DNA of 35,798 nucleotides from an uncultured Bacteroidales bacterium (lineage in GTDB: Bacteria; Bacteroidota; Bacteroidia; Bacteroidales; Bacteroidaceae): contig CALGJF010000042.1 of the NCBI GenBank assembly GCA_937914945.1, positions 1-35,798 on the forward strand. Direction: 5' to 3'. The translations under genes and the position numbers were made by a program. The first letter of the stretch is position 1. The number at the start of each line of letters is the position of its first letter. Of the stretch, positions 29,026 through 35,746 are shown piece after piece. Under the pieces are notes generated by a model that was not told where the DNA came from, ran no database searches, and was given only the letters and a program-made list of their open reading frames with translations.

Positions 29026-29217
29026 ATGAGAATTTATAGAGAATTAAAAGATGATACCAAACAGCGTGTCAGTCAATCACTCAAAGGGCGTGGTTTAACA
29101 GACAGCCACAAACAAGCCATCAGCGATGGCATGAGGGCATATTGGAGTACAATCCCCAATAAGCCCAATGAAAATAATGATATTGAAAATAGTATTAACA
29201 ATGAAAATCAGTATTGA
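29026..29217 (+). CDS. Small NUMOD-like protein upstream of rep
   Basis: The 63-aa protein is lysine-rich, with the segment TKQRVSQSLKGRGLTDSHKQ (about 11-30) that resembles the NUMOD3-type DNA-binding repeat of homing endonucleases (K-I-S-x-S-L-K-G-R...S-x-x-H-K-x-A-I-S), followed by a second short helix and YWSTIPNKP. No nuclease domain follows. Its end overlaps the rep start by 17 bases, indicating coupled translation, so it may be an accessory DNA-binding protein for replication or mobilisation. The family assignment is from the motif only. Confidence 0.65.
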   Translation: MRIYRELKDDTKQRVSQSLKGRGLTDSHKQAISDGMRAYWSTIPNKPNENNDIENSINNENQY

Positions 29218-30085
29218 CAAATTAAAACTATGCTACACACTTAATGAAAACTCGCCATTATTTGAACTAATGGAAACACCCCTCGAAATCTATGAACTCC
29301 CACATTGGGATTTTCGCCTTGAAAGAACAGAGGGTAAATATTACGATTACATCTACAAAATCATCTATCTTGAACGAATAAGCAACAGCCCCACCAGCGA
29401 GTACGATATGCAATGCTTTGGCACATTGCGTTGGGGATTGAAAGCAGACAAAGAGGGCGAAATGAGTGGCTTTGTATGGATTGAAGTGGAGAACAAGCAA
29501 CTGTATCTCAACTATAACTACAAGTTCCATAATCGCCTCGTTTATCTCGAATATATTGAGGGTATGTTGGGGTTGAAATTCCACAACCTTACATGCCTTG
29601 ACCTCGCTTGCGATGGTACAAAGAACCAATCTAAACGCATAATTCGTGCCATACGTGATGAGGCCCTTATCCCAATAGTTAATGGGGCAAAAATAACAGA
29701 TAGGGATAAACTCCTTGAAGATATACTCTACATTGGGATTGGTTCTTGTCGTAGGATAAAATAGTATAGCCTCATCGTCCAGCAGAGGAAAGGCGATTTG
29801 TGCCTATCAGCATACAACAAGAAACAAGAAATCGAAAACAACTGTGGCAAACAGTATATCGCAGAAGCCAATGGCAACCCCAAGCACCTTTCACGCTTTG
29901 AAATACGTATCAATGGCGATGTGTTGAACGAATGGTTTAATCGTGAACGTATAAAGTACAACCCCTTGCTGTTCTGTAACGAGGATTTCCTGTTGCTTAT
30001 GTTCCTTAACTTTTCAAGCAGAGTGTTACGCTTTCAAACAGTCAAGGGTAAACAGACCCACGATGTTCTTGATATTGTTGCGTAG
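29201..30085 (+). pseudogene. Rep_trans-family replication initiator/MobT-like relaxase, interrupted by an in-frame TAG
   Basis: Read through one TAG at 29762-29764 the frame is continuous for 294 residues. Before the stop are the conserved LTCLDLACDG (about 138-147) and the YIGIGS motif; after it are YNKKQE, with the presumed catalytic tyrosine, and the RFEIRING motif, then the end SSRVLRFQTVKG...LLDIVA-like. These are hallmarks of the Rep_trans family (rolling-circle initiators and MobT relaxases). The truncated 187-aa product lacks the tyrosine and the RFEIR block, so it should be inactive. The TAG is the only defect, pointing to recent loss. The start is taken at MKISIDKLKLC (29201). Confidence 0.82.
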
Positions 30086-30184
30086 GGTATTAGTAAACCA
30101 CCCTATGAATACATAGTGTTTTGCTTTAATTGACTTATTTTTATTTTGTTATCTATAAAATGTCTAATATGTGTTAAAAGCGCA

Positions 30185-30231
30185 ACTTTATAAAGTGTTT
30201 TTGGTATTAAACTTGCACTTACAGTAAGTGC
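30185..30231. promoter_or_regulatory. Two palindromes upstream of the 30264 gene
   Basis: ACTTTATAAAGT (30185-30196) is a perfect 12-bp palindrome, and GCACTTACAGTAAGTGC (30215-30231) is a perfect 8+1+8 palindrome. They lie 33-79 bases before the start codon and look like operator sites, perhaps for the XRE protein of the element. Confidence 0.5.
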
Positions 30232-30263
30232 TCGAAATAAAATAACAATAACAGTTTTGGGAT

Positions 30264-30689
30264 ATGGATAAAAACGGTTATCTTTGCTTGAAGCAAAATA
30301 GAAAGAAAATGTGTAACGAGTTAAGAAAATTTTTAGGAATATTGCCTAATGCATCTATTATTAAAGACAGTGATGGAATAATATCTTTCAGCTATAATGA
30401 ATTGAAATTTCTTTTTGTGTCTGATAATGAAGATGTTAATTATATAAGATTAATATTGCCTAGTGTAGCAGACGTTAAAGCCATAAAAAATGGTAAAAAT
30501 TATTATGACATCATAAATAATTATAATAACAATTATAAAGCTGTAAAAATAAGTGTTATAGACAATTTTATATGGATGTCAATAGAGCAGTTTGTATTTT
30601 CAAAAGATGGAATTAACGACCTTTTTTCGAGAATGATAACAATTCTTTCTGCTGTAATTAAAGAATTTAGAGATAGTTACTTGAAATAA
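30264..30689 (+). CDS. Unrecognised small protein (cargo gene 1)
   Basis: The 141-aa product has no signal peptide or membrane segment. It alternates strands and helices: an N-terminal helix CNELRKFLGIL, strands SFSYNELKFLFVSD and YIRLILPSV, an Asn/Tyr-rich middle, strand KISVIDNFIWMSI and a C-terminal helix DLFSRMITILSAVIKEFRDSYL. This order is reminiscent of the YbjN/type-III-chaperone-like fold, but I cannot confirm it. The next gene starts 9 bases after its stop, so the two form an operon. Very AT-rich, foreign in composition. Function unknown; a partner-binding or sensor role would fit the fold. Confidence 0.65.
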   Translation: MDKNGYLCLKQNRKKMCNELRKFLGILPNASIIKDSDGIISFSYNELKFLFVSDNEDVNYIRLILPSVADVKAIKNGKNYYDIINNYNNNYKAVKISVIDNFIWMSIEQFVFSKDGINDLFSRMITILSAVIKEFRDSYLK

Positions 30690-30698
30690 TTGAATATT

Positions 30699-31136
30699 AT
30701 GGCACGAGAATCAAAGAGTAGTAGTCCTATGCCACATTATTGGTGGTCAATTATTTTGATGGCATTAACTATAATTGCTTTAATATCATTTATTCTTTCT
30801 GAAAGAATAGTGGAGGCAGAAAAGGTTATGGAATATATTTCATATGCATCTGTAATATTATCAATAACACTTTCGGTATTTGCAATTATGTATACTTATA
30901 CATCGAATAACCAAATACAGGAACAATTTGAAAAAATAAACAATGCGGCGAATAATATAACAGCTACATCTGAAAAACTAACCCAAACAGGAAATGCTTT
31001 GAAACAAAATCTTGATACAATTATGGATGGTATTGAAAATATAAGGACAGATATGAATGTGCAATTCAATAGTATAAATAATAATATCTTGCCAAAAGAT
31101 ATCGGAATAACAAATAATATAAAGCAAACAACATAA
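30699..31136 (+). CDS. Membrane protein with two helices and a coiled-coil tail (cargo gene 2)
   Basis: The 145-aa protein starts at the ATG of 30699 (MARESKSSSPM). Two membrane segments lie at about 15-35 (WWSIILMALTIIALISFIL) and 45-65 (YASVILSITLSVFAIMYTY), followed by a soluble helical tail rich in Asn/Gln with coiled-coil heptads (IQEQFEKINNAANNI...LKQNLDTIMDGIENI). No catalytic motif is seen. It is translationally linked to cargo gene 1 and ends before a 12-bp-stem terminator. Small two-helix membrane proteins with a soluble partner are common in phage-defence and toxin systems, but this is only an analogy. Confidence 0.65.
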   Translation: MARESKSSSPMPHYWWSIILMALTIIALISFILSERIVEAEKVMEYISYASVILSITLSVFAIMYTYTSNNQIQEQFEKINNAANNITATSEKLTQTGNALKQNLDTIMDGIENIRTDMNVQFNSINNNILPKDIGITNNIKQTT

Positions 31137-31154
31137 ATTATGTTTCAAAATAAA

Positions 31155-31203
31155 AATGTATCAATATAACCCAAAAAATGGTCGTATTGATACATTCTTT
31201 TTG
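31155..31203 (+). terminator. Intrinsic terminator after the cargo gene pair
   Basis: AATGTATCAATA (31155-31166) and its complement (31185-31196) form a 12-bp perfect stem with an 18-base loop, followed by CTTTTTTTG. It lies 19 bases after the stop of cargo gene 2 and between convergent genes. Confidence 0.8.
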
Positions 31204-31236
31204 TGTTATTCTAATCTAAAAGATTATTTTGAATAT

Positions 31237-32430
31237 TTACCCGTTTGTATTATTACTATCAGTAATTTTTTGCATTATATTATAGACTTGTTTGCCTTCT
31301 TTATATTTGGTGAAAACAATATTGATTTTTTGCGAATAAAATTCAAACTCTAATAATCCTGCCTCTAAAATAGCATAAATCTTTTCATCTTCAAATTTTA
31401 TTTCAGGTGTTGAGTCTGTATGACTGATTATATTTCTTCTTGCAGATGGGTAAGATGTTTTCGTTACATCGAGAGATATGTTGATGACTGTTTTATTATA
31501 TGAAGATAAAATATTTTCGTATCCTATAACAGCAAAATCTTTTCTGTTAGATAGTATTAGGAAACTATCATACAAAAGAATTTGTATGTGTTTTCCTAAT
31601 AGCGGTTTCAAAGGTTTTTCGCTTACTCGAGGATTGATAATCCCCTTGTCTGCTAAGAACTGCTCATCATTAATGCAGATAGTTTGTTTATTATCGAATT
31701 GTTTGTTAATTTCTATATATGCATAACCTCTGAAATAAGGATGTGCTGTGTAGTGATAATCCTTGTCTATTATTATCATTGGTTCTCTGTAAGGTTTTAA
31801 ATCCTGTTGATTGTAGTGTTTTGATTTAAGAGTATCTATCTCAAGTAATGAAGATACAATAATGTCTTGACAATATTTTCGTTTTTCTTCACTTAATCTA
31901 TTTGTTATTAACGAATTCTTATAAACAGTTACTTTCTTTTGTAACTTAATTATGTCTGGATGAATTTTATTGTTGTTATTAATGATTTCATAGTATTTCG
32001 TTCTTATGCTATTGTAAGCCGTGTTTTCAGTACATTTTATAATCGTCTTTATCATATCATTACAATCATCTGCTATGACTTGACCAATATCTTTGGGCTT
32101 TTTATTCTCTTTATCAGCAATAAATGCTTGAATAACTAACAATATAATGCCAATCCAAATGCCGATAGGTAAACCAATTAAAATGGAAAAAATGGAGCCA
32201 TCAACTAACTTTATAAATGGTACAAAAATTGGTATCAAAGCAATACCTATGATAATGAGTACAACAGCAAATGTTTTGCTTATTGGTTCATCATCATAAG
32301 CGCTAGCACTCTTGGAGGAACTGTTTCCTATTGCAAAAGGAGCAACAATGCTCCATGCAATTAATGTGGAAATAAGGTTTGTTCCCCATTTTGCATTTCT
32401 ACTATTGAATGGGTCGTTTCTTCTAGCCAT
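31237..32430 (-). CDS. Unrecognised membrane protein downstream of the XRE regulator (cargo gene 3)
   Basis: Starting at the ATG of 32430 (MARRNDPFNS) this is a 397-aa protein; the open frame extends 16 codons further only to a TTG. Three membrane segments are seen at about 17-35, 53-74 and 78-104, followed by a soluble part of nearly 290 residues with a helical, charged first third (about 110-210) and a beta-rich rest (DYHYTAHPYFRGYAYIEIN, ILLYDSFLILSNRKDFAVIGYENI). No known domain is recognised. It follows the XRE gene by 57 bases on the same strand, so the regulator probably controls it. It may be a defence, exclusion or membrane-toxin protein; evidence for a function is lacking. Confidence 0.72.
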   Translation of the reverse strand: MARRNDPFNSRNAKWGTNLISTLIAWSIVAPFAIGNSSSKSASAYDDEPISKTFAVVLIIIGIALIPIFVPFIKLVDGSIFSILIGLPIGIWIGIILLVIQAFIADKENKKPKDIGQVIADDCNDMIKTIIKCTENTAYNSIRTKYYEIINNNNKIHPDIIKLQKKVTVYKNSLITNRLSEEKRKYCQDIIVSSLLEIDTLKSKHYNQQDLKPYREPMIIIDKDYHYTAHPYFRGYAYIEINKQFDNKQTICINDEQFLADKGIINPRVSEKPLKPLLGKHIQILLYDSFLILSNRKDFAVIGYENILSSYNKTVINISLDVTKTSYPSARRNIISHTDSTPEIKFEDEKIYAILEAGLLEFEFYSQKINIVFTKYKEGKQVYNIMQKITDSNNTNG

Positions 32431-32487
32431 ATACTTTGTGTTAGTAAAGTTACTTATTTTGATAAAGGAATTTATCAATTTTATTAA

Positions 32488-32772
32488 CTATTTAAGTAGG
32501 TTTTCCAACTCGCTCCTACTATTGAACTGGTATATCTTTCCCCTTATCTTAATAAACCCCTCTACAGCCTCATCGCCCATAGGTTCAAAAAGGGATTTTA
32601 CACTAACACCCAAAGCGACTGCCATTTTCTCAATGGTATCTAACCTTGCGTTGCCATACATTGCTCTCGTTAGACTTGAAGCGTCAATATCCATGTCGCT
32701 TGCAAGGTCTTTAAGTTGCTTGCCTTGTTGCTTGCAAAGGCGTTTTACATTTTCTGCCAAAATTTTCTCCAT
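32488..32772 (-). CDS. XRE-family transcriptional regulator
   Basis: The 94-aa protein has a single helix-turn-helix of the Cro/CI (XRE) family at about 6-60: VKRLCKQQGKQLKDLASDMD, then IDASSLTRAMYGNARLDTIE and the closing AVALGVSVKSLFEP. A short C-terminal part (IKIRGKIYQFNSRSELENLL) is common in Bacteroidota versions. Such regulators repress the lysis/lysogeny or excision genes of integrated elements. It lies divergent from the resolvase and upstream of the cargo membrane protein, so it could control both the recombination genes and its own operon. Confidence 0.9.
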   Translation of the reverse strand: MEKILAENVKRLCKQQGKQLKDLASDMDIDASSLTRAMYGNARLDTIEKMAVALGVSVKSLFEPMGDEAVEGFIKIRGKIYQFNSRSELENLLK

Positions 32773-32858
32773 GTATATCCTATTTTGGGTGCTAATATAC
32801 TAAAATTATCATAAATAACAATATATTTCAAAATATTTGCGATTTTCGCTAATTAAAA

Positions 32859-32890
32859 TTTGTTTCTTAATTTTCTTAAATGTATATTTG
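32859..32890 (+). promoter_or_regulatory. Bacteroidota-type promoter of the recombinase unit
   Basis: TTTG at 32859-32862 and TATATTTG at 32883-32890 are 20 bases apart; the resolvase start is 42 bases downstream. The gap to the divergent XRE gene is about 90 bases, so XRE could act here. Confidence 0.78.
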
Positions 32891-32932
32891 CATTGTAATA
32901 ATTGATTTATAGAACAAATACATAATAAGAAT

Positions 32933-33556
32933 ATGAAAACAATAATTTTTGCAAGAGTTTCGACAAACATACAAGAGTACGACAGACAAGTAAACGAACT
33001 GACAGCACTTGCCAAAAGCAAAGGTTGGAGTGTTGAGGCTGTGTTTGCTGAAAAGATTTCAGGAGCAAAAGCAAATGCAGAGCGTACAGAGTTGCTCAAT
33101 ATGGTCGCTTATGTAGAGGCAAACAGCATTGACAAGGTGCTTGTTACTGAACTCTCTCGTTTGGGTCGTGATACCTTGCAAGTGCTTGAGGTTATCGAAA
33201 TGCTGAACAGCAAGGGTATTTCGCTGTATATACAGAACTATAACATCGAAACACTGACAGCAGAGGGCAAGGTAAACCCAATGAGCCAGTTCCTAATTAC
33301 CATCTTGGCAGAGGTTGCACGCATGGAGCGCAAGACTATTTGTGAGCGTGTAGCAAGTGGTTATGCCAACTATCGTAACAATGGTGGTAAGGTTGGTAGA
33401 AAGCAAGGGTATCGCAAGAGCGAAGAGGCAATGCGTGAGGAGTACAGCGAAGTTTTTAAGTTGCTGAAAAAGGGCATTAGCCTCCGTAACATCAGCAAGA
33501 TAACTAATGTGAGTGTAAATACTATAAGAAAATGTAAGGAGTGTGTATGCGTATGA
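32933..33556 (+). CDS. Small serine recombinase (resolvase/invertase family)
   Basis: The 207-aa protein is a small serine recombinase. The nucleophile is Ser10 in FARVSTNIQEYDRQ, and the catalytic-domain motifs KISGAKANAERTEL, VTELSRLGRDTLQVLEVI and QFLITILAEVARMERK are all present. The C-terminal Hin-like helix-turn-helix ends with ITNVSVNTIRKC. Such enzymes resolve dimers or invert DNA; the target site has not been identified, but the inverted repeat at 33574-33671 directly downstream is a candidate. It is the first gene of a unit that also carries the large serine recombinase. Confidence 0.94.
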   Translation: MKTIIFARVSTNIQEYDRQVNELTALAKSKGWSVEAVFAEKISGAKANAERTELLNMVAYVEANSIDKVLVTELSRLGRDTLQVLEVIEMLNSKGISLYIQNYNIETLTAEGKVNPMSQFLITILAEVARMERKTICERVASGYANYRNNGGKVGRKQGYRKSEEAMREEYSEVFKLLKKGISLRNISKITNVSVNTIRKCKECVCV

Positions 33557-33573
33557 GGTAGAATGTGAGTAAG

Positions 33574-33671
33574 CCCACTGTATAAGGCAAGTAGGTAAAT
33601 GGCATACCGAAAGGTTGTAATGAGGTTTTTAATCTTCCTTGTTGTAAGATTTTTTATTACAGTTCAGTGGG
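33574..33671. repeat. Inverted repeat between the two recombinase genes
   Basis: CCCACTG (33574-33580) and CAGTGGG (33665-33671) are inverted copies 84 bases apart, enclosing the small hairpin AATCTT/AAGATT (33631-33651) with a T run. The spacer has no gene. It may be a recombination site or a weak terminator structure. Confidence 0.5.
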
Positions 33672-33726
33672 TAAAAACCAAAAAATAAGCCACAGAGTGT
33701 TGTGGCAAGGAAAATTAAGAATTTTA

Positions 33727-33867
33727 ATGTTTAACGAAGAAGAATTGAAACATTATGAGAAGATATTAAACAAATTAGGAGTGAAAGATGGCGAGAGCCA
33801 ACAGAGGGTATTGGAATTTATGTATACTCTTGGAACAATAATTTATAATAAAAGCGTAGAGGTATGA
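33727..33867 (+). CDS. Small protein coupled to the large serine recombinase
   Basis: A 46-aa protein starts at the ATG of 33727 (MFNEEELKHYEKILNKLG); an in-frame GTG at 33667 would add 20 residues, but an A-rich Shine-Dalgarno-poor stretch and the inverted repeat make it less likely. The sequence is helical and charged (LKHYEKILNKLGVKDGESQQ, VLEFMYTLGTIIYNKSVEV). Its stop overlaps the recombinase start as ATGA (33864-33867), a clear sign of coupling. It may be a recombination directionality factor or accessory protein, which is inference from position. Confidence 0.6.
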   Translation: MFNEEELKHYEKILNKLGVKDGESQQRVLEFMYTLGTIIYNKSVEV

Positions 33868-35465
33868 TTGAGGTAAAGAAAAAGAAGAAAATCAAAGGGG
33901 CAAAGACTGTTGTTGAGTACAGCAAGTTGGAAAGGAGAGTTGCCGCATTGTGGACACGAGTAAGCACAAAGGAGCAAGAGGAGAATAATTGCAGTTTGGA
34001 GAACCAACGAAAGATTTGTTTGGAGTATGCAGAACAGAGGGGTATCACAATCAAAAAGGAGTTTGGTGGAACGCACGAGAGCGCAAAGACAGAGGGTGAA
34101 ATGTACCGTAAAATGATTTCGGAGGTGGCAAAGGACAAGGAGATAAACATTATCCTTGTTTACTCCTTTGACCGTTTCTCTCGTGCGGGTAACGAGGCGA
34201 TTATGACAAAGGCATACTTAAAGACAAAGGGTATATATGTTATATCAGCAACGCAAGCAACTGACCCCGACAGTGCAGCTGGTACATTCATGGAAAACAT
34301 CTTTTTTCTGTTCAACCAATTCGAGAATGATTTGCGTAGGGATAAAAGCGTTATGGGTATGACAGAGTGCCTTAAAAGAGGTTATTGGTTCAATAATGTC
34401 CCATTGGGATATGACCGCAAAAAGGTTGGTCGTGAGCATATAATAACAGTAAATGAGGATGGCAAGAAACTGCGTAAAGCCTTTATATGGAAAGCGACAG
34501 AGGGAATGAGCGACATTGCAATTTGTGAGAGGTTAAAGGCGATGGGTCTTGATGTTGACCGCAAGCACCTAAACAAGATATTTCAAAATGTATTCTACGC
34601 AGGGTACATGAGACACAACCTTTTGGGGAACGAGATTGTGAAAGGCAAGCATGAGGCGTTGATTGATGAAGTTATATTCAACAAGGTAAATGGCATTTCC
34701 AATGCTGGGTATGAGCATAAGAAGATTACCGATGATTTTCCATTGAAACGCCATATCATCTGTTCCGAGTGTGGAGGTTATCTAACGGGGTACACCGTAA
34801 AGGCAAGGGGTAAGAACTACTATAAATGCAACACCAAAGGTTGTAAAAACAACAATAGCGCAGAGAAAATACATGCAGAGTATGTTGCACTGCTCAATAG
34901 TTATAAAATCCCTCAGGAGTGGATTTCTGCCCTTTCAGACGTGTTCCGTAAAGTGTTTAGGGAACATAACGACATGAAAGATGAGGAACGCCGTACCTTG
35001 CTTAAACGCCGTACAGAGTGTAAACAGAAGATTGATAAACTCAAAATACGCTTTGGACTTGATGAGATAAGCGAGGATATTTACAACGCTTCTGTAAGGC
35101 ATTTGAACACTGAATTGGCAGAAATTGAGCGAAGTCTTGAAAGTGCAAGTCAAAATTTATCGAACATGGAGAAATTTGTCGATAAGGCAGTGCTAATGTG
35201 TTGTCAATTAGGCAATTTGTGGATTGATGGAGATTTCGAGAGTAGGCAAGAATTGCAGAAATTAGTGTTCCCAAATGGAATTTTGCTCGATAAGGAAAAT
35301 GGCAATTATCGAACAGAAAACGAGAACGAAGTGTTCAAGATTATGCGCTTGTTTTCAAGCACTTACAGCGATAAAAAAGAAAAAGCGACAAACGATTTTC
35401 ACCGTTTGTCGCCTTGTGTCGGAATGAGGCGACTCGAACGCCCGACCCCTACGTCCCGAACGTAG
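33864..35465 (+). CDS. Large serine recombinase (site-specific integrase)
   Basis: The 533-aa protein is a large serine recombinase. The nucleophile is Ser34 in WTRVSTKEQEENN; LVYSFDRFSRAGNEAI and the helix-E part NQFENDLRRDKSVMGM complete the catalytic domain (about 25-175). The recombinase domain follows (about 190-290), then a zinc ribbon with CSECGGYLTG and CNTKGCKNN (about 303-330) and a coiled coil (about 370-440). The C-terminus is abnormal: the last residues, CVGMRRLERPTPTSRT, are translated from the terminator and 3' end of the host tRNA-Pro gene. The stop codon therefore comes from host DNA. It is coupled to the 46-aa gene by an ATGA overlap. Confidence 0.93.
   Translation: MIEVKKKKKIKGAKTVVEYSKLERRVAALWTRVSTKEQEENNCSLENQRKICLEYAEQRGITIKKEFGGTHESAKTEGEMYRKMISEVAKDKEINIILVYSFDRFSRAGNEAIMTKAYLKTKGIYVISATQATDPDSAAGTFMENIFFLFNQFENDLRRDKSVMGMTECLKRGYWFNNVPLGYDRKKVGREHIITVNEDGKKLRKAFIWKATEGMSDIAICERLKAMGLDVDRKHLNKIFQNVFYAGYMRHNLLGNEIVKGKHEALIDEVIFNKVNGISNAGYEHKKITDDFPLKRHIICSECGGYLTGYTVKARGKNYYKCNTKGCKNNNSAEKIHAEYVALLNSYKIPQEWISALSDVFRKVFREHNDMKDEERRTLLKRRTECKQKIDKLKIRFGLDEISEDIYNASVRHLNTELAEIERSLESASQNLSNMEKFVDKAVLMCCQLGNLWIDGDFESRQELQKLVFPNGILLDKENGNYRTENENEVFKIMRLFSSTYSDKKEKATNDFHRLSPCVGMRRLERPTPTSRT
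35372..35412 (-). terminator. Terminator of the tRNA-Gly-tRNA-Pro operon, inside the recombinase frame
   Basis: GCGACAAACG (35385-35394) and CGTTTGTCGC (35403-35412) form a 10-bp stem; on the - strand it is followed by TTTTTCTTTTTTA. It lies 7 bases beyond the tRNA-Pro 3' end and overlaps the 3' end of the large serine recombinase frame. Confidence 0.85.
35419..35465. other. Overlap of integrase 3' end and tRNA-Pro, probable attachment region
   Basis: The recombinase stop codon (35463-35465) lies within the tRNA-Pro gene, near its anticodon. Integrases commonly insert at a tRNA 3' end, so the host-element joint should lie here or slightly to the left. No second copy of the tRNA end was found in the window, so the crossover point is unresolved. 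Confidence 0.45.
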
Positions 35466-35491
35466 TGCGCTACCAACTGCGCTACATTCCG
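35419..35491 (-). tRNA. tRNA-Pro (anticodon CGG)
   Basis: A 73-base cloverleaf reads on the - strand from CGGAATGTAGCGCAG to the discriminator A. The acceptor pairs CGGAATG/CATTCCG; the anticodon arm is CTACG-TTCGGGA-CGTAG with CGG at 34-36; the T loop is GTTCGAGTC. The CCA end is not encoded. It is the second gene of a two-tRNA operon and the integration target of the mobile element. Confidence 0.95.
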
Positions 35492-35505
35492 TACACCAAA
35501 AATAG

Positions 35506-35577
35506 AGCGAAATATGGGATTCGAACCCACGACCCTCGGCTTGGGAAGCCAATGCTCTACCACTGAGCTAATTTCGC
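35506..35577 (-). tRNA. tRNA-Gly (anticodon CCC)
   Basis: A 72-base cloverleaf reads on the - strand with acceptor GCGAAAT/ATTTCGC, discriminator T, D arm GCTCAGTGGTAGAGC, anticodon loop TTCCCAA (CCC) and T loop GTTCGAATC. It is 14 bases upstream of tRNA-Pro and shares its promoter and terminator. Confidence 0.95.
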
Positions 35578-35621
35578 GTAAGCATAAACATGAATGCAAA
35601 CCGCATCATAAATTCATGATG

Positions 35622-35651
35622 CAAATATAATTGATATTCGTGGTATTTCAC
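35622..35651 (-). promoter_or_regulatory. Promoter of the tRNA-Gly-tRNA-Pro operon
   Basis: On the - strand 35629-35622 reads TATATTTG, a full TAnnTTTG match, 45 bases before tRNA-Gly. The -33 position has GTG (35651-35649) rather than TTG, at a 19-base spacing. Confidence 0.65.
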
Positions 35652-35699
35652 ACATAAAACAATAAATTTTTAGAAAATGTGCACTTTTCTTGTAAAAAA

Positions 35700-35731
35700 T
35701 TTGTTGGTTTCAAAAAAACACCATACCTTTG
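35700..35731 (+). promoter_or_regulatory. Promoter of tRNA-Phe
   Basis: TTTG at 35700-35703 and TACCTTTG at 35724-35731 are 20 bases apart; the tRNA begins 15 bases downstream. Confidence 0.78.
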
Positions 35732-35746
35732 CACTCGCAAAACCAA

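Larger units (their letters stand above)
27070..35418. mobile_element. Integrated mobile element beside tRNA-Pro (IME/plasmid-type, serine-recombinase driven)
   Basis: From about 27070 to the tRNA-Pro gene the DNA is visibly AT-rich and codon use shifts (many AAA, AAT, ATA) compared with the flanking host genes. The block holds a toxin-antitoxin-like pair, a rolling-circle-type Rep gene (broken), an XRE repressor, a resolvase and a large serine recombinase next to tRNA-Pro, a standard set for an integrative mobilisable element. No coupling protein or conjugation gene is present. The right end is at or just left of the tRNA operon; the left end is uncertain, either near 27070 or in 28484-29025, because I found no convincing direct repeat of the tRNA end. 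Confidence 0.7.

Noticed and set aside
29762..29764. TAG in rep as recoded sense codon (as in some gut phages)
   Set aside because: TAG is also the natural end of this rep frame (30083-30085) and of the integrase frame, and no suppressor tRNA is seen, so a nonsense mutation is simpler.
32431..32478. 16-codon N-terminal extension of the 397-aa membrane protein
   Set aside because: It would start at TTG; the ATG at 32430 begins a better N-terminus (MARRNDPF).
27023..35412. The two AGCGACAAAC hairpins as attL and attR
   Set aside because: Each hairpin is a complete, self-consistent terminator in its own context and a third related one follows rpoC; there is no shared flanking sequence as expected for att sites.
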